From positions 33,081-58,175 of the forward strand of contig DIFH01000144.1 in NCBI GenBank assembly GCA_002427615.1: DNA of 25,095 bases. Reading direction: 5' to 3'. Source of the stretch: Paludibacter sp. UBA5753. GTDB taxonomy: Bacteria; Bacteroidota; Bacteroidia; Bacteroidales; Paludibacteraceae. The position numbers were made by a program, and so were the translations under genes. Numbering within the stretch: position 1 is the stretch's first letter; every line of letters starts with the position of its first letter. Under the pieces are notes generated by a model. That model was not told the DNA's origin. It made no database searches and worked only from the letters and a program-made list of their open reading frames with translations. Below, one piece after another: positions 15,208 through 23,178 of this stretch.

Positions 15208-15252
15208 AATTACATGATAATTTAAAGTGTCTATTTAAATTATCATGTAATT
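15208..15252. promoter_or_regulatory. 19-bp perfect inverted repeat in the ATPase gene leader
   Basis: AATTACATGATAATTTAAA (15208-15226) is repeated exactly inverted at 15234-15252 around a GTGTCTA loop. It starts 23 nt before the ATPase start codon and ends about 14 nt after the expected transcript start. It may be an operator or an RNA stem that hides the ribosome entry region. No T-tract follows on the minus strand, so a simple terminator is less likely. Confidence 0.7.
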
Positions 15253-15272
15253 CTATAAGTAGAATTCGAATG

Positions 15273-15303
15273 CAAAGATAGTACATATATTGTAAAACAA
15301 CAA
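15273..15303 (-). promoter_or_regulatory. Promoter of the AAA_14 ATPase gene
   Basis: On the minus strand TTG (15303-15301), 20 nt, then TATCTTTG (15280-15273) fits the Bacteroidota -33/-7 consensus. The transcript would begin near 15266 and include the 19-bp inverted repeat. Confidence 0.55.
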
Positions 15304-15328
15304 GATAATACAGTTTTAATGAAATATT

Positions 15329-16348
15329 TCAAAATAACGTTCCTGTTTCTCCCAATTTTACTTTTCCCAGATGTTTGTAGGCTAATTCTGTAACTTCACG
15401 ACCACGAGGTGTGCGTTTCATAAAACCTTCTTTGATCAGAAATGGTTCGTACACTTCTTCCAGCGTTCCGGCATCTTCGCCCAAAGCGGTGGCAATAGTC
15501 GTTAACCCGACCGGTCCGCCACTGAATTTATCAATGATGGTGTTCAGAATTTTATTATCGATTTCGTCCAATCCGTATTTGTCGATGTTCAATGCTTCCA
15601 GCGCATAACAGGCAATTTCCATGTCAATTTTACCCGTGCCTTTTACCTGTGCAAAATCGCGGACGCGGCGAAGCAAAGCGTTGGCAATACGCGGCGTTCC
15701 ACGACTGCGACCACCAATTTCCACCGCCGCCTGATCGTCAATTTTCACGTTGAGCAAGCGTGCCGACCGTTTTATAATTCCGGTAATCACTTCCAAATCG
15801 TAATATTCGAAGTGGCAGTTGATACCGAAACGCGCCCGCAATGGCGCCGTCAGCAATCCGCTGCGTGTTGTAGCTCCTATCAAAGTAAATGGATTCAGAT
15901 CCAGCTGAATGGATCGCGCGCTCGGTCCTTTATCAATCATAATATCAATGCGATAATCCTCCATGGCCGAATACAGGTATTCTTCCACGATAGGACTTAG
16001 CCGATGAATTTCGTCGATAAAAAGTACATCGTTCGGCTCTAAGCTGGTGAGCAACCCCGCCAAATCGCCCGGTTTATCGAGCACAGGACCGGATGTGATT
16101 TTGAAGCCCACGTTCAGTTCGTTGGCAATAATATTCGAAAGCGTGGTTTTGCCCAGTCCCGGAGGTCCATGCAGCAACACGTGGTCGAGCGATTCGGTAC
16201 GCATACGCGCTGCCTGCACAAAGATTTTCAGATTTTCAACGATTTTATTCTGCCCGTTGAAATCCGAAAAACTTAGCGGTCGCAAAGCGTTTTCGAACTC
16301 TTTTTCGCCTTTTTGGTTGTTTCGTATGTCGAAATTGGTTTCTTCCAT
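15329..16348 (-). CDS. ruvB: Holliday junction branch migration ATPase RuvB
   Basis: A 339-residue AAA+ motor that forms hexameric rings on DNA and, with RuvA, drives branch migration of Holliday junctions for RuvC cleavage. The N-terminal family pattern LRPLSFSDFNGQ is at 22-33. Walker A is GPPGLGKT (61-68) and Walker B LFIDEIH (109-115). GATTRSGLLTAPLRARFG (158-175) holds sensor 1 and the arginine finger region. The C-terminal winged helix ends with FMKRTPRGREVTELAYKHLG. Length is standard. It is not next to ruvA or ruvC, which is usual in Bacteroidota. The 183-nt spacer upstream contains an 11-bp inverted repeat shared with the 3' end of gldA. Confidence 0.97.
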   Translation of the reverse strand: MEETNFDIRNNQKGEKEFENALRPLSFSDFNGQNKIVENLKIFVQAARMRTESLDHVLLHGPPGLGKTTLSNIIANELNVGFKITSGPVLDKPGDLAGLLTSLEPNDVLFIDEIHRLSPIVEEYLYSAMEDYRIDIMIDKGPSARSIQLDLNPFTLIGATTRSGLLTAPLRARFGINCHFEYYDLEVITGIIKRSARLLNVKIDDQAAVEIGGRSRGTPRIANALLRRVRDFAQVKGTGKIDMEIACYALEALNIDKYGLDEIDNKILNTIIDKFSGGPVGLTTIATALGEDAGTLEEVYEPFLIKEGFMKRTPRGREVTELAYKHLGKVKLGETGTLF

Positions 16349-16492
16349 TAACTTATATTAACTGTTTGATTTAAATGAGTGTATTAAACTAAATATCAGA
16401 CATTCGACAACACAACTCATATAAAACTCATTTGTAAATTACCCAGGTAGCATAAGCAGTGCTCTGTATCTTGTTTTCCTTTCTTAATGATG

Positions 16493-16539
16493 CCAAATAA
16501 TTTGTAATTCAGTCATTAATATCAATTGAAATTATTTGG
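16493..16539. other. 11-bp inverted repeat spanning the gldA stop codon
   Basis: CCAAATAATTT (16493-16503) and AAATTATTTGG (16529-16539) are perfect inverted repeats 25 nt apart; the second arm includes the gldA stop codon. It may form a 3'-end RNA stem, but no T-tract follows, so calling it a terminator would go beyond the evidence. Confidence 0.35.
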
Positions 16540-17437
16540 TCAAACTCCTGAACACCTCTTCCATGCTTCGTTCCACAGGTTTTATCATCAGTATTTTATT
16601 CTTTGTTTTTACGGCAAAATCAAAAATATCAGCCCGAATATCCGACGAAGCAATGATGGCAAAGCGATTCTCGTCTAAAGTATTTACTTTGGAAATTCCA
16701 TTAAGTTTTTCAATGGCAGTTGCATCCACTTCATGCAAAAACTCCACTTCAAACTGTAAATTATGCTCATCGAACAGATTAATTTTTGAAATATCGGGAT
16801 AATCTGCCACAATTTCACCTTGGTTGATAATCAGCACACGATTGCATATTGCTTTGATTTCCTGCATAATGTGCGTACTAAGCAGCACTGTCCGGTCTTT
16901 TCCCAGTTCGCGAATCAAACTCCTTATTTCCTCCAACTGGTTTGGGTCGAGACCGGTAGTAGGCTCATCCAATATCAGCACTTTCGGGTTTGGAATTAAC
17001 GCCTGAGCCAGTCCCACCCGTTGGCGGTAGCCCTTGGAGAGTTGTCCTATTTTCTTTTGAAATTCGGGTCGCAAACCAACTTTGTCAATCAGTTCATCAA
17101 CCAATTTCTCTTTCCCTTTGTCAATTCCATGCGTTTCTGCCACAAAAAGCAGGTATTCCTTCACATACATTTCGGGATACAGCGGATTCTGTTCGGGCAA
17201 ATAACCTATCAACGCATTGGTTTTAAGCGTGTTTATTTTCACTTCCAAACCGCAAACTTTTACCGAACCTGTGTTGTACGACAATGATCCGGCAAGAATT
17301 TTCATCGTGGTCGTTTTTCCGGCGCCGTTTGGACCGAGAAAACCCACCACTTCACCTTCGCCAATTTCGAAACCAATATTATTCAATACCGTTTGGGTTC
17401 CGTAGTTTTTCGAAAGATTGGATATGCTGATCGACAC
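16532..17437 (-). CDS. gldA: GldA-type ABC transporter ATP-binding protein
   Basis: An ATPase subunit of an ABC exporter, about 301 residues from the GTG at 17437 (MSISISNLSKNYG). Walker A is GPNGAGKT (35-42), the signature LSKGY (133-137), Walker B VLILDEP (153-159) and the H-loop His189. The segment IGYLPEQNPLYPEMYVKEYL is typical of the GldA group of Bacteroidota. GldA works with GldF and GldG in gliding bacteria, but relatives occur in non-gliding species, and no permease gene is next to it here. An in-frame TTG at 17467 would add 10 residues, but a -7-like box (TATTTTTG, minus strand, 17472-17465) overlaps that codon, which favours the GTG. It points the same way as ruvB, 183 nt apart. 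Confidence 0.85.
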   Translation of the reverse strand: MSISISNLSKNYGTQTVLNNIGFEIGEGEVVGFLGPNGAGKTTTMKILAGSLSYNTGSVKVCGLEVKINTLKTNALIGYLPEQNPLYPEMYVKEYLLFVAETHGIDKGKEKLVDELIDKVGLRPEFQKKIGQLSKGYRQRVGLAQALIPNPKVLILDEPTTGLDPNQLEEIRSLIRELGKDRTVLLSTHIMQEIKAICNRVLIINQGEIVADYPDISKINLFDEHNLQFEVEFLHEVDATAIEKLNGISKVNTLDENRFAIIASSDIRADIFDFAVKTKNKILMIKPVERSMEEVFRSLTK

Positions 17438-17464
17438 TGCTTTTCTATTTTCGTTTGTAATTTG

Positions 17465-17472
17465 CAAAAATA
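17465..17472 (-). promoter_or_regulatory. Candidate -7 box for gldA
   Basis: Minus-strand TATTTTTG matches TAnnTTTG; transcription would begin near 17458, about 20 nt before the GTG start at 17437. The -33 region is not convincing. The position decides against the upstream TTG start. Confidence 0.4.
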
Positions 17473-17515
17473 CTAAATCCGTGTCGGATTGGAAAATAAA
17501 AAGGAAAGAATTACC

Positions 17516-17541
17516 TTGCCCCTCACACGGAGAGAGGGATA
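17516..17541. repeat. Short G/C-rich intergenic repeat copy
   Basis: CCCCTCACACGGAGAGAGGG followed by ATAAGG lies between gldA and pssA, just past the pssA stop codon. It is a degraded member of the repeat family of this window, closest to the copy at 1547-1584. Confidence 0.4.
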
Positions 17542-17548
17542 AGGCGGT

Positions 17549-18265
17549 TTATTTTTTAAAAAGCGCAGTAGTTACTGACAATAAAATATACCAGATGATA
17601 ATCGGCGCAAAGGCGTCAAGACCTAAAAAGGCTAAAAGCAGAATGCAAACAATCAGGAAAATATACTGAAGCTGATTTTTACCCCAGTCCAGATTTTTAA
17701 ATTTAAGGGAGAACATAGGAATTCCGGCAACGAGTAATCCGCTGAAAACTACTATCAGAACGAGTACCAACCAGTTGTTTTCAATCAAAAATCCGGAAAA
17801 AGAATAACCCAATCCAACCCAAAAAAGGGCATTGGCAGGCGTTGGCAAACCGATAAATGAAGTAGTTTGGCGCTCGTCGATATTAAACTTTGCCAGGCGC
17901 AACGCCGAAAAAACAGGAATAATAAATCCGGCAAAAGCTATCCAATGAGGCAATGTGCTTTGGCTTAACAACGAAAAAGCCACTACGCCCGGAGCCAGAC
18001 CAAAACTGATTACATCGGCTAATGAATCCATTTCTTTTCCCATCGGAGAATAAGCTTTTAGCAATCGCGCTGCAAATCCATCGAAAAAATCGAAAACGGC
18101 TGCAATGATAACCAGAAGTAGGACAGCCGGATAATTCCCTTGAAATGCATAATAAACGGCCATACTTCCCGAAAATAAATTCAGGCAGGTAATAAAGTTG
18201 GGGATATGACTCCCTAAATCCCCCAAAAGGGAATTTTTATTACTATTATTTTTGTTATTGCTCAT
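17549..18265 (-). CDS. pssA: CDP-diacylglycerol--serine O-phosphatidyltransferase
   Basis: A 238-residue integral membrane enzyme that makes phosphatidylserine from CDP-diacylglycerol and serine, the route to phosphatidylethanolamine. The CDP-alcohol phosphatidyltransferase signature is complete: Asp59, Asp62-Gly63, Ala66-Arg67, Gly76, Asp80 and Asp84 (DFFDGFAAR, MGKEMDSLAD). Several hydrophobic segments follow. The conserved start of this family is HIPNFITCLNLFSG, here at residues 20-33. The first 19 residues (Asn/Ser/Lys-rich, then SLLGDLG) are unusual: residues about 11-18 are encoded by a copy of the short G/C-rich repeat. The repeat seems to have entered the 5' end and remained in frame. 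No psd gene is adjacent. Confidence 0.93.
   Translation of the reverse strand: MSNNKNNSNKNSLLGDLGSHIPNFITCLNLFSGSMAVYYAFQGNYPAVLLLVIIAAVFDFFDGFAARLLKAYSPMGKEMDSLADVISFGLAPGVVAFSLLSQSTLPHWIAFAGFIIPVFSALRLAKFNIDERQTTSFIGLPTPANALFWVGLGYSFSGFLIENNWLVLVLIVVFSGLLVAGIPMFSLKFKNLDWGKNQLQYIFLIVCILLLAFLGLDAFAPIIIWYILLSVTTALFKK
18211..18236. repeat. Short G/C-rich repeat inside the pssA reading frame
   Basis: TCCCTAAATCCCCCAAAAGG followed by GAATTT matches the copy at the cysS start. Here it lies within the first 20 codons of pssA rather than in a spacer, where it encodes the residues KNSLLGDLG on the minus strand. Confidence 0.65.
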
Positions 18266-18290
18266 AAATTGTGTGATTTATCATTTTTTA

Positions 18291-18322
18291 AGTCCCCCAA
18301 CGGAACATTTAGGGGGCAGGGT
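18291..18322. repeat. Short G/C-rich intergenic repeat copy between dtd and pssA
   Basis: GTCCCCCAACGGAACATTTA plus GGGGGCAGG lies in the 59-nt gap between dtd and pssA. CCCCC and GGGGG can pair around an 11-nt loop. It is the closest copy to the one inside pssA, only 55 nt away. Confidence 0.5.
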
Positions 18323-18324
18323 TT

Positions 18325-18777
18325 TTATTCTTTATTTTTACTGTCTATCCAAATTGTTACAGGTCCATCATTCACCAAAGCTACTTTCATGTCGGCGGCA
18401 AAAGTGCCGGTTTGTATTTCTTTGCCAAGTTTCAGGCTTAGTTCGTTGCAAAAATGCTCGTAAAGCGGAATAGCCGTTTCGTGTTTTGCCGCTTTAATAT
18501 ACGAAGGACGATTCCCTTTCTTTGTCATGGCGTGAAGCGTAAACTGGCTGACAACCAGGATTTCGCCATCAACATCCGTAACCGAACGGTTCATCACGCC
18601 GTTTTCGTCGTCAAAGATACGCAATCCCGTCACTTTTCCGGCTAACCATTCGCTGTCAACGGTTGTATCGGCTTCTTCGATTCCCACTAAAACCAATAAA
18701 CCGAGCCCAATTGATGATTTTATTTGATGTTCGATTTCGACTGAAGCCTGATTTACCCTTTGTACCACAACTCGCAT
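18325..18777 (-). CDS. dtd: D-aminoacyl-tRNA deacylase
   Basis: A 150-residue cytoplasmic proofreading enzyme that removes D-amino acids (and glycine from tRNA-Ala) from mischarged tRNA. The start MRVVVQRVNQASVEI is diagnostic. The active-site motif SQFTL is at 77-81. The Gly-cisPro motif lies in NDGPVT (136-141). Length and both motifs are standard for DTD1. It is 59 nt upstream of pssA in the same direction, so the two may be co-transcribed; the gap holds a short hairpin repeat. Confidence 0.97.
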   Translation of the reverse strand: MRVVVQRVNQASVEIEHQIKSSIGLGLLVLVGIEEADTTVDSEWLAGKVTGLRIFDDENGVMNRSVTDVDGEILVVSQFTLHAMTKKGNRPSYIKAAKHETAIPLYEHFCNELSLKLGKEIQTGTFAADMKVALVNDGPVTIWIDSKNKE

Positions 18778-18835
18778 AAACTATTATTTTATTAAGTTGC
18801 AAAATTAAGAAATTAAGTTGAATTAAAAGAGTTTG

Positions 18836-19192
18836 TTAACAGACATCCAGGTCATCTTTTAATTTTCGGGATAATCCTTTGACCACCAAATCATAAGAAT
18901 GATTGATCAACTCACACAATAATTCGCGTGATATGGTTGGGTGTATAATCACAGAATTCCAGTGCATTCTGTTGAAATGATAAGCAGGTACTATGGACTC
19001 AAACTCTTCGCGCAAAGCAATTGCACGTTCAGGATCACATTTCAATGTAATCTGTGTATCGGGGTTATCCAGGGGAATGAGTGCAAACATTTTTCCCTGT
19101 ACTTTGAACACAAGACTAAATTCGTCGAAAGGAAAACATTCGGTTGTTCCTTTCAGACTGAGACAATATTCGCGGAGTTCTTCGATGTTCAC
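18836..19192 (-). CDS. MmcQ/YjbR-family protein
   Basis: A 118-residue protein of the MmcQ/YjbR family (CyaY-like fold, sometimes called DNA-binding). It shows the family pattern MNIEELREYCLSLKGTTECF, PFDEFSLVFKVQGKMFALI, ITLKCDPERAIALREEF and the end pattern HWNSVIIHP followed by LINHSYDLVVKGLSRKLK. These proteins resemble a phage/plasmid double-wing DNA-binding fold, but a biological role is not established. The gene is 58 nt upstream of dtd on the same strand. The 105-nt spacer above it contains two short G/C-rich repeat copies. Confidence 0.88.
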   Translation of the reverse strand: MNIEELREYCLSLKGTTECFPFDEFSLVFKVQGKMFALIPLDNPDTQITLKCDPERAIALREEFESIVPAYHFNRMHWNSVIIHPTISRELLCELINHSYDLVVKGLSRKLKDDLDVC

Positions 19193-19204
19193 GGTTTTAG
19201 TTCT

Positions 19205-19290
19205 TTACCCCGAAGGGGAAAAAGAAAACGACAATAATTGATATGACTAATTGTAAAGACACTTTTCATCCCCTCAAGGGGAGATTGAGT
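19205..19290. repeat. Two short G/C-rich repeat copies
   Basis: ACCCCGAAGGGGAAAAAG (from 19206) and ATCCCCTCAAGGGGAGATTG plus AGTGGGGG (from 19267) each form a CCCC/GGGG hairpin. They fill the spacer between the acyltransferase and YjbR-like genes and would lie in the transcript if these are co-transcribed. Confidence 0.5.
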
Positions 19291-19297
19291 GGGGGCA

Positions 19298-20491
19298 CTA
19301 CAACTTAATATAAATTTTTTTCTTATATAAAATATGTCCGATAAACCAGTTAACGATAACAAAACAAAGCGCAAAAACCAACGAACCGAGATAATCACCG
19401 AAAACGGGTGAAAGCCATTCGGCATAAATAAATCCTTTTAGTGAAGTCCATTCTCCCATGTTCATTAAGCCTATATTACCCAGTAAAATGCTCAAAAAGG
19501 CGGCCACCACATAGATAAACATCGGGTTCACGCCAAACGACTCGAAAAACACACTCCAGTTTTTTTTGTGCTTTATATCGATAATCCAGATAAGCAGTCC
19601 GAGTAACAAAGAACCCAATCCGCAGGTTGTAAGTACAAAACTTGAACTCCAGATTTTTTTGTTGATTGGGAATCCGTAATCGAGCAAAAAACCGAGAAAT
19701 AAAATTATAGTTCCGAAAATAAAAAGGCTCTGAATTTTTCCTCCTAAATCTTTGGTTTCCGAAATCAGTTTTCCTGCCCAAAAGCCGAGCAAAACATGAG
19801 CAATTCCCGGCAAAGTGCTTAATATACCTTCGGGATCGAATGGAATCACAGTTCCATCGGCCAACGTTTCGGTATACATGTGCGTTGCGCCCAGCACAGC
19901 GCGGTCGATGATGGCAATAATGCTGTCATTGCTTGCTGCATAACTATTTGTAACAGCTATCAATATCCAGTAAAACAACAAAATAAAACCAATCAGCCAC
20001 GGGATGCGTTTAGGTTTCACCAACAGGACAGTCAATGAACCAAAAAACGACACCAACGCCAATCGCTGCAAAACGCCCAAAATACGCAAGTGTTCTATGT
20101 CGGAAATTGCCGCCCAAATTTTAGCAAGAACAGTCATTTCTTCACCACGCAACCCATTCAGTTGGCGCATAAATAAGCTAAACCAACCAATAGCCAATCC
20201 AATAAGGAAAAGTAAAACCGAACGACGCAACAACTTGGTGAAAGTCTGTTTCGATATCTTAAAATCAAATTTTTTGTACGACAAATACATGGAAACACCC
20301 ATGATAAACATGAAAAACGGGAAAACCAGGTCGGTGGGCGTCAATCCGTCCCATTTGGCATGCCGGAGCGGAGCGTAAACAGAACCCCAGCTTCCGGGAT
20401 TGTTCACCATAATCATTCCCGAAATAGTGATACCCCGCATTACGTCGAGCGAAAGCAGACGTGCAGGAGCTGTTTTTTGTTTTTGTGTCAT
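19298..20491 (-). CDS. DUF5009/HGSNAT-like membrane acyltransferase
   Basis: A 397-residue multi-pass membrane protein. The N-terminus RLLSLDVMRGITISGMIMVN is the hallmark of the acyltransferase-like DUF5009/DUF1624 group related to heparan-alpha-glucosaminide N-acetyltransferase. APLRHAKWDGLTPTDLVFPFF (about 41-61) contains the conserved HxxWDG histidine, the proposed acetyl carrier in HGSNAT. About ten hydrophobic segments follow, with FGVNPMFIYVVAAF near the end. In Bacteroidota such proteins have been linked to sugar or GlcNAc metabolism, but the acceptor here is unknown. It has its own -7 box (20520-20527). That box lies inside the trailing codons of the truncated LTA-synthase-like ORF upstream. 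Confidence 0.88.
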   Translation of the reverse strand: MTQKQKTAPARLLSLDVMRGITISGMIMVNNPGSWGSVYAPLRHAKWDGLTPTDLVFPFFMFIMGVSMYLSYKKFDFKISKQTFTKLLRRSVLLFLIGLAIGWFSLFMRQLNGLRGEEMTVLAKIWAAISDIEHLRILGVLQRLALVSFFGSLTVLLVKPKRIPWLIGFILLFYWILIAVTNSYAASNDSIIAIIDRAVLGATHMYTETLADGTVIPFDPEGILSTLPGIAHVLLGFWAGKLISETKDLGGKIQSLFIFGTIILFLGFLLDYGFPINKKIWSSSFVLTTCGLGSLLLGLLIWIIDIKHKKNWSVFFESFGVNPMFIYVVAAFLSILLGNIGLMNMGEWTSLKGFIYAEWLSPVFGDYLGSLVFALCFVIVNWFIGHILYKKKIYIKL

Positions 20492-20510
20492 TGGATATTG
20501 GCTTTAATAA

Positions 20511-20819
20511 TCAGCGCCACAAACTTACATAATTTGTTTCAAAGTGAAGACATTTCAGGATAGTTTTCTTTGACCTGAATTTGAAAGGAAGCAGCGATAA
20601 AACCACAAACAAGCTGAAAGTAAAAACAAGATTGGAAGCATCGAAAATGAATGAACCTTTCAGAAACGAGGGCAACTCGCTTCCCCAGTTATCGATGTGA
20701 AGTAGGTCGGCATTGTACGCGTAAAACATGCAACGCAATATCCAGACTACAACAATGGCAATCAGTAACCTGAATAGGAGAGTTACCAAATCATTTTTAA
20801 AAAAAATCGATATTTTCAT
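20511..20819 (-). pseudogene. Truncated LTA-synthase/sulfatase-type membrane protein, N-terminal fragment
   Basis: A 102-codon frame with MKISIFFKNDLVTLLFRLLI and ILRCMFYAYNADLL, then FLKGSFIFDASNLVFTFSLF and LSLLPFKFRSKK. This is how the membrane part of Bacteroidota LTA-synthase/alkaline-phosphatase-superfamily proteins begins; those normally have about 600 residues with five membrane spans and a periplasmic hydrolase domain. Here the homology ends near residue 85. The remaining residues (to YVSLWR) run through the -7 box of the DUF5009 gene. The catalytic domain is missing. It may be a decayed gene after a deletion; a small membrane protein cannot be excluded. It is 29 nt downstream of metG. 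Confidence 0.6.
20520..20527 (-). promoter_or_regulatory. Candidate -7 box for the DUF5009 gene
   Basis: Minus-strand TAAGTTTG fits TAnnTTTG and is embedded in TTATGTAAGTTTG, which also occurs upstream of metG (22987-22999). Transcription would begin near 20513, about 22 nt before the ATG. The -33 element is unclear. Confidence 0.5.
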
Positions 20820-20848
20820 TAATTGTTAGGCAGCTTAGGCTCATCAAA

Positions 20849-22888
20849 CTATTTCACTTCAACCCCATTTGTAACTTTCACTTTCGGTTGAATCAGGACT
20901 AATTTACCATCGGCATCTTCGGCCGAAAGAATCATGCCTTCGCTCATCACACCGCGAAGTTTGCGTGGTTCGAAGTTGGCAATAAAGCAAACCTGCGTAC
21001 CAATCAGCTCTTCGGGATTGGGATACGAAGCGGCAATTCCCGAAAGAATAGTGCGTTCGCCCATGCCATCGTCCAACTTAAACTGAAGCAGTTTGTCGGC
21101 TTTGGGTACTTTTTGGCAATCAAGCACCGTAGCCACACGAATATCCATTTTCATGAAATCGTCGAAAGCCACATTTTCTTTGACGGGAGTAGCTTTGTAG
21201 TTGGCAGTTTCGTTGGCTATCTTCGTGTCCTGTAATTTTTTAACCTGTGCTTCCACCACTTTGTCTTCAATTTTCTCAAACAATAATTCGGGCGTTCCGA
21301 GTTGCGAATCTGCTTTCAATAAATCAATCTTTCCCAAATCAGTCCAATTGAATGTTTCCAAATTCAACATGGCACGTAATTTTTTAGAAGTAAAAGGTAA
21401 AAACGGTTCGAAAGCAATGGCCAGGTTTGCAGCAATTTGCAAACTCAGGTTCATAATAGTTGCCACTCGTCCCATATCGGTTTTGGCTACTTTCCAAGGT
21501 TCGGTATCGGCCAAATACTTGTTGCCAATACGCGCCAGATTCATAGCTTCTTTTTGAGCATCGCGGAAGCGGAAATTATTGAGGAATTTCTCCACATCAG
21601 CTTTCACGTTTACAAATTCCTCTAAAGTTTGTTTGTCGTAGTCGGTCAATTCGCCTAATGCCGGCACTTTGCCATCGTAGTATTTTTGAGTAAGCACCAA
21701 TGCCCGATTGATAAAATTGCCGAATATGGCTACCAACTCGTTATTGTTGCGCGCCTGAAAATCTTTCCAGGTAAAGTCGTTGTCTTTTGTTTCGGGGGCA
21801 TTAGCTGTCAGCACATAACGCAATACGTCCTGTTTTCCGGGGAAATCTTCCAGATATTCATTTAACCAAACTGCCCAGTTGCGCGAAGTGGAAATTTTAT
21901 CGCCTTCCAGATTCAAAAATTCATTGGCTGGAACATTATCGGGCAAAATATACGAACCTTCGGCTTTCAACATGGCCGGAAAAACAATGCAGTGGAACAC
22001 AATATTATCTTTTCCGATAAAGTGAAGCAAGCGTGTTTCAGGGTCTTTCCACCATTTTTCCCAGGTGTCGGGCAATAATTCTTTGGTATTCGAAATATAA
22101 CCAATGGGCGCATCGAACCACACATAAAGCACTTTTCCTTCGGCGCCTGCTACGGGCACGGGAATTCCCCAGTCGAGGTCGCGACTTACAGCGCGCGGTT
22201 GCAAACCCATGTCGAGCCAGCTTTTGCACTGTCCGTACACGTTTGGTTTCCATTCTTTGTGGTCTTCCAAAATCCACTGACGCAACCATGCTTCGTGCTG
22301 ATCGAGTGGGAGATACCAGTGTTTGGTTTCACGCATCACAGGCGCCGAACCGCTGATGGCCGATTTAGGATTGATCAAGTCTGTTGGGTTCAAGGAAGTT
22401 CCGCACGATTCACATTGGTCGCCATACGCATTTTCATTACCACAGTGCGGACATTTACCGGTGATATAGCGGTCGGCAAGGAATTGTTGAGCCGTTTCGT
22501 CGTAATACTGTTCGTTTGTTTTTTCAATAAAACCACCTTTTCCTTCGATGGTCTTAAAAATTTCAGAAGCCAGTTCTTTATGTGTTTTGGAAGTGGTGCG
22601 CGAATAAATATCGAACGAAATACCAAAATCTTCGAATGATTTTTTGATAATTCCGTGATAACGATCCACAATATCCTGCGGCGTAACCCCTTCTTTTTTA
22701 GCTTTGATTGTAATGGGAACTCCGTGCTCGTCGGAACCGCCGATAAAGAGCACTTCTTCGCCTTTCAGGCGGAGATAGCGTACATAAATATCGGCAGGAA
22801 CATATACTCCCGCTAAATGGCCAATGTGTACAGGTCCATTCGCATAAGGAAGCGCTGAAGTTACGGTGGTTCGTTTAAAATTACTCAT
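20849..22888 (-). CDS. metG: Methionine--tRNA ligase
   Basis: A 679-residue class I synthetase that charges initiator and elongator tRNA-Met. The HIGH motif is HIGH itself (21-24) in LPYANGPVHIGHLAG. Four zinc ligands are Cys146, Cys149, Cys159 and Cys162 (CPHCGNENAYGDQCESC), the MetG1 type. The KMSKS loop is KISTS (331-335). The C-terminal 100 residues form the EMAP/Trbp111-like tRNA-binding domain (MDIRVATVLDCQKVPKADKL; NFEPRKLRGVMSEGM), fused as in E. coli MetG. A -7 box is at 22987-22994. The leader of about 90 nt holds an imperfect stem followed by T7 (22913-22958). Confidence 0.97.
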   Translation of the reverse strand: MSNFKRTTVTSALPYANGPVHIGHLAGVYVPADIYVRYLRLKGEEVLFIGGSDEHGVPITIKAKKEGVTPQDIVDRYHGIIKKSFEDFGISFDIYSRTTSKTHKELASEIFKTIEGKGGFIEKTNEQYYDETAQQFLADRYITGKCPHCGNENAYGDQCESCGTSLNPTDLINPKSAISGSAPVMRETKHWYLPLDQHEAWLRQWILEDHKEWKPNVYGQCKSWLDMGLQPRAVSRDLDWGIPVPVAGAEGKVLYVWFDAPIGYISNTKELLPDTWEKWWKDPETRLLHFIGKDNIVFHCIVFPAMLKAEGSYILPDNVPANEFLNLEGDKISTSRNWAVWLNEYLEDFPGKQDVLRYVLTANAPETKDNDFTWKDFQARNNNELVAIFGNFINRALVLTQKYYDGKVPALGELTDYDKQTLEEFVNVKADVEKFLNNFRFRDAQKEAMNLARIGNKYLADTEPWKVAKTDMGRVATIMNLSLQIAANLAIAFEPFLPFTSKKLRAMLNLETFNWTDLGKIDLLKADSQLGTPELLFEKIEDKVVEAQVKKLQDTKIANETANYKATPVKENVAFDDFMKMDIRVATVLDCQKVPKADKLLQFKLDDGMGERTILSGIAASYPNPEELIGTQVCFIANFEPRKLRGVMSEGMILSAEDADGKLVLIQPKVKVTNGVEVK

Positions 22889-22986
22889 TATTTCGTATTT
22901 TGCATTTAGTGATCAAAAAAAGGCGTAAGGCTCAAATTTTTAATTACTTGCGTCTTACTCTTTTATTCCTGATATATTTTGGACTG

Positions 22987-22994
22987 CAAACTTA
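22987..22994 (-). promoter_or_regulatory. Candidate -7 box for metG
   Basis: Minus-strand TAAGTTTG fits TAnnTTTG; transcription would begin near 22980 and give a leader of about 92 nt. The same 13-nt context is found upstream of the DUF5009 gene. No clear -33 element. Confidence 0.5.
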
Positions 22995-23087
22995 CATAAA
23001 AATATACGATTAATAAGCGGGTTAGTATAAAAATCAAGACCACCGTCTCCGAAAATTCAGCAAAATTGTTTTATCATCAGCTAATTA

Positions 23088-23178
23088 GGGTCTGTTGAAA
23101 AACTATTTTATGCCACGGAGTGGCTAAACCTGCCTGCGCGGTAGTCAGGTTTAGCTATTCCGTGGCAAAGAGTTTAAA
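23088..23178. repeat. Modular hairpin repeat, inverted relative to the left end
   Basis: Positions 23088-23128 begin GGGTCTGTTGAAAAACT and match the reverse complement of 48-88 at 38 of 41 bases, including the GCCAC-GGA-GTGGC hairpin. The following 50 nt correspond to the left-end module at 91-138 but with changed order and orientation, plus a second degenerate copy of the hairpin (TAGCTATTCCGTGGCA). Confidence 0.75.

Noticed and set aside
22038..22289. Arg-rich open frame near metG
   Set aside because: It lies within metG, is an alternative frame of a highly conserved synthetase, and has no recognisable domain.
22913..22958. Possible attenuator in the metG leader
   Set aside because: The stem has two mismatches on the metG strand (they become G-U pairs only on the other strand). 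The T7 run is suggestive, but no T-box or SAM riboswitch pattern is visible.
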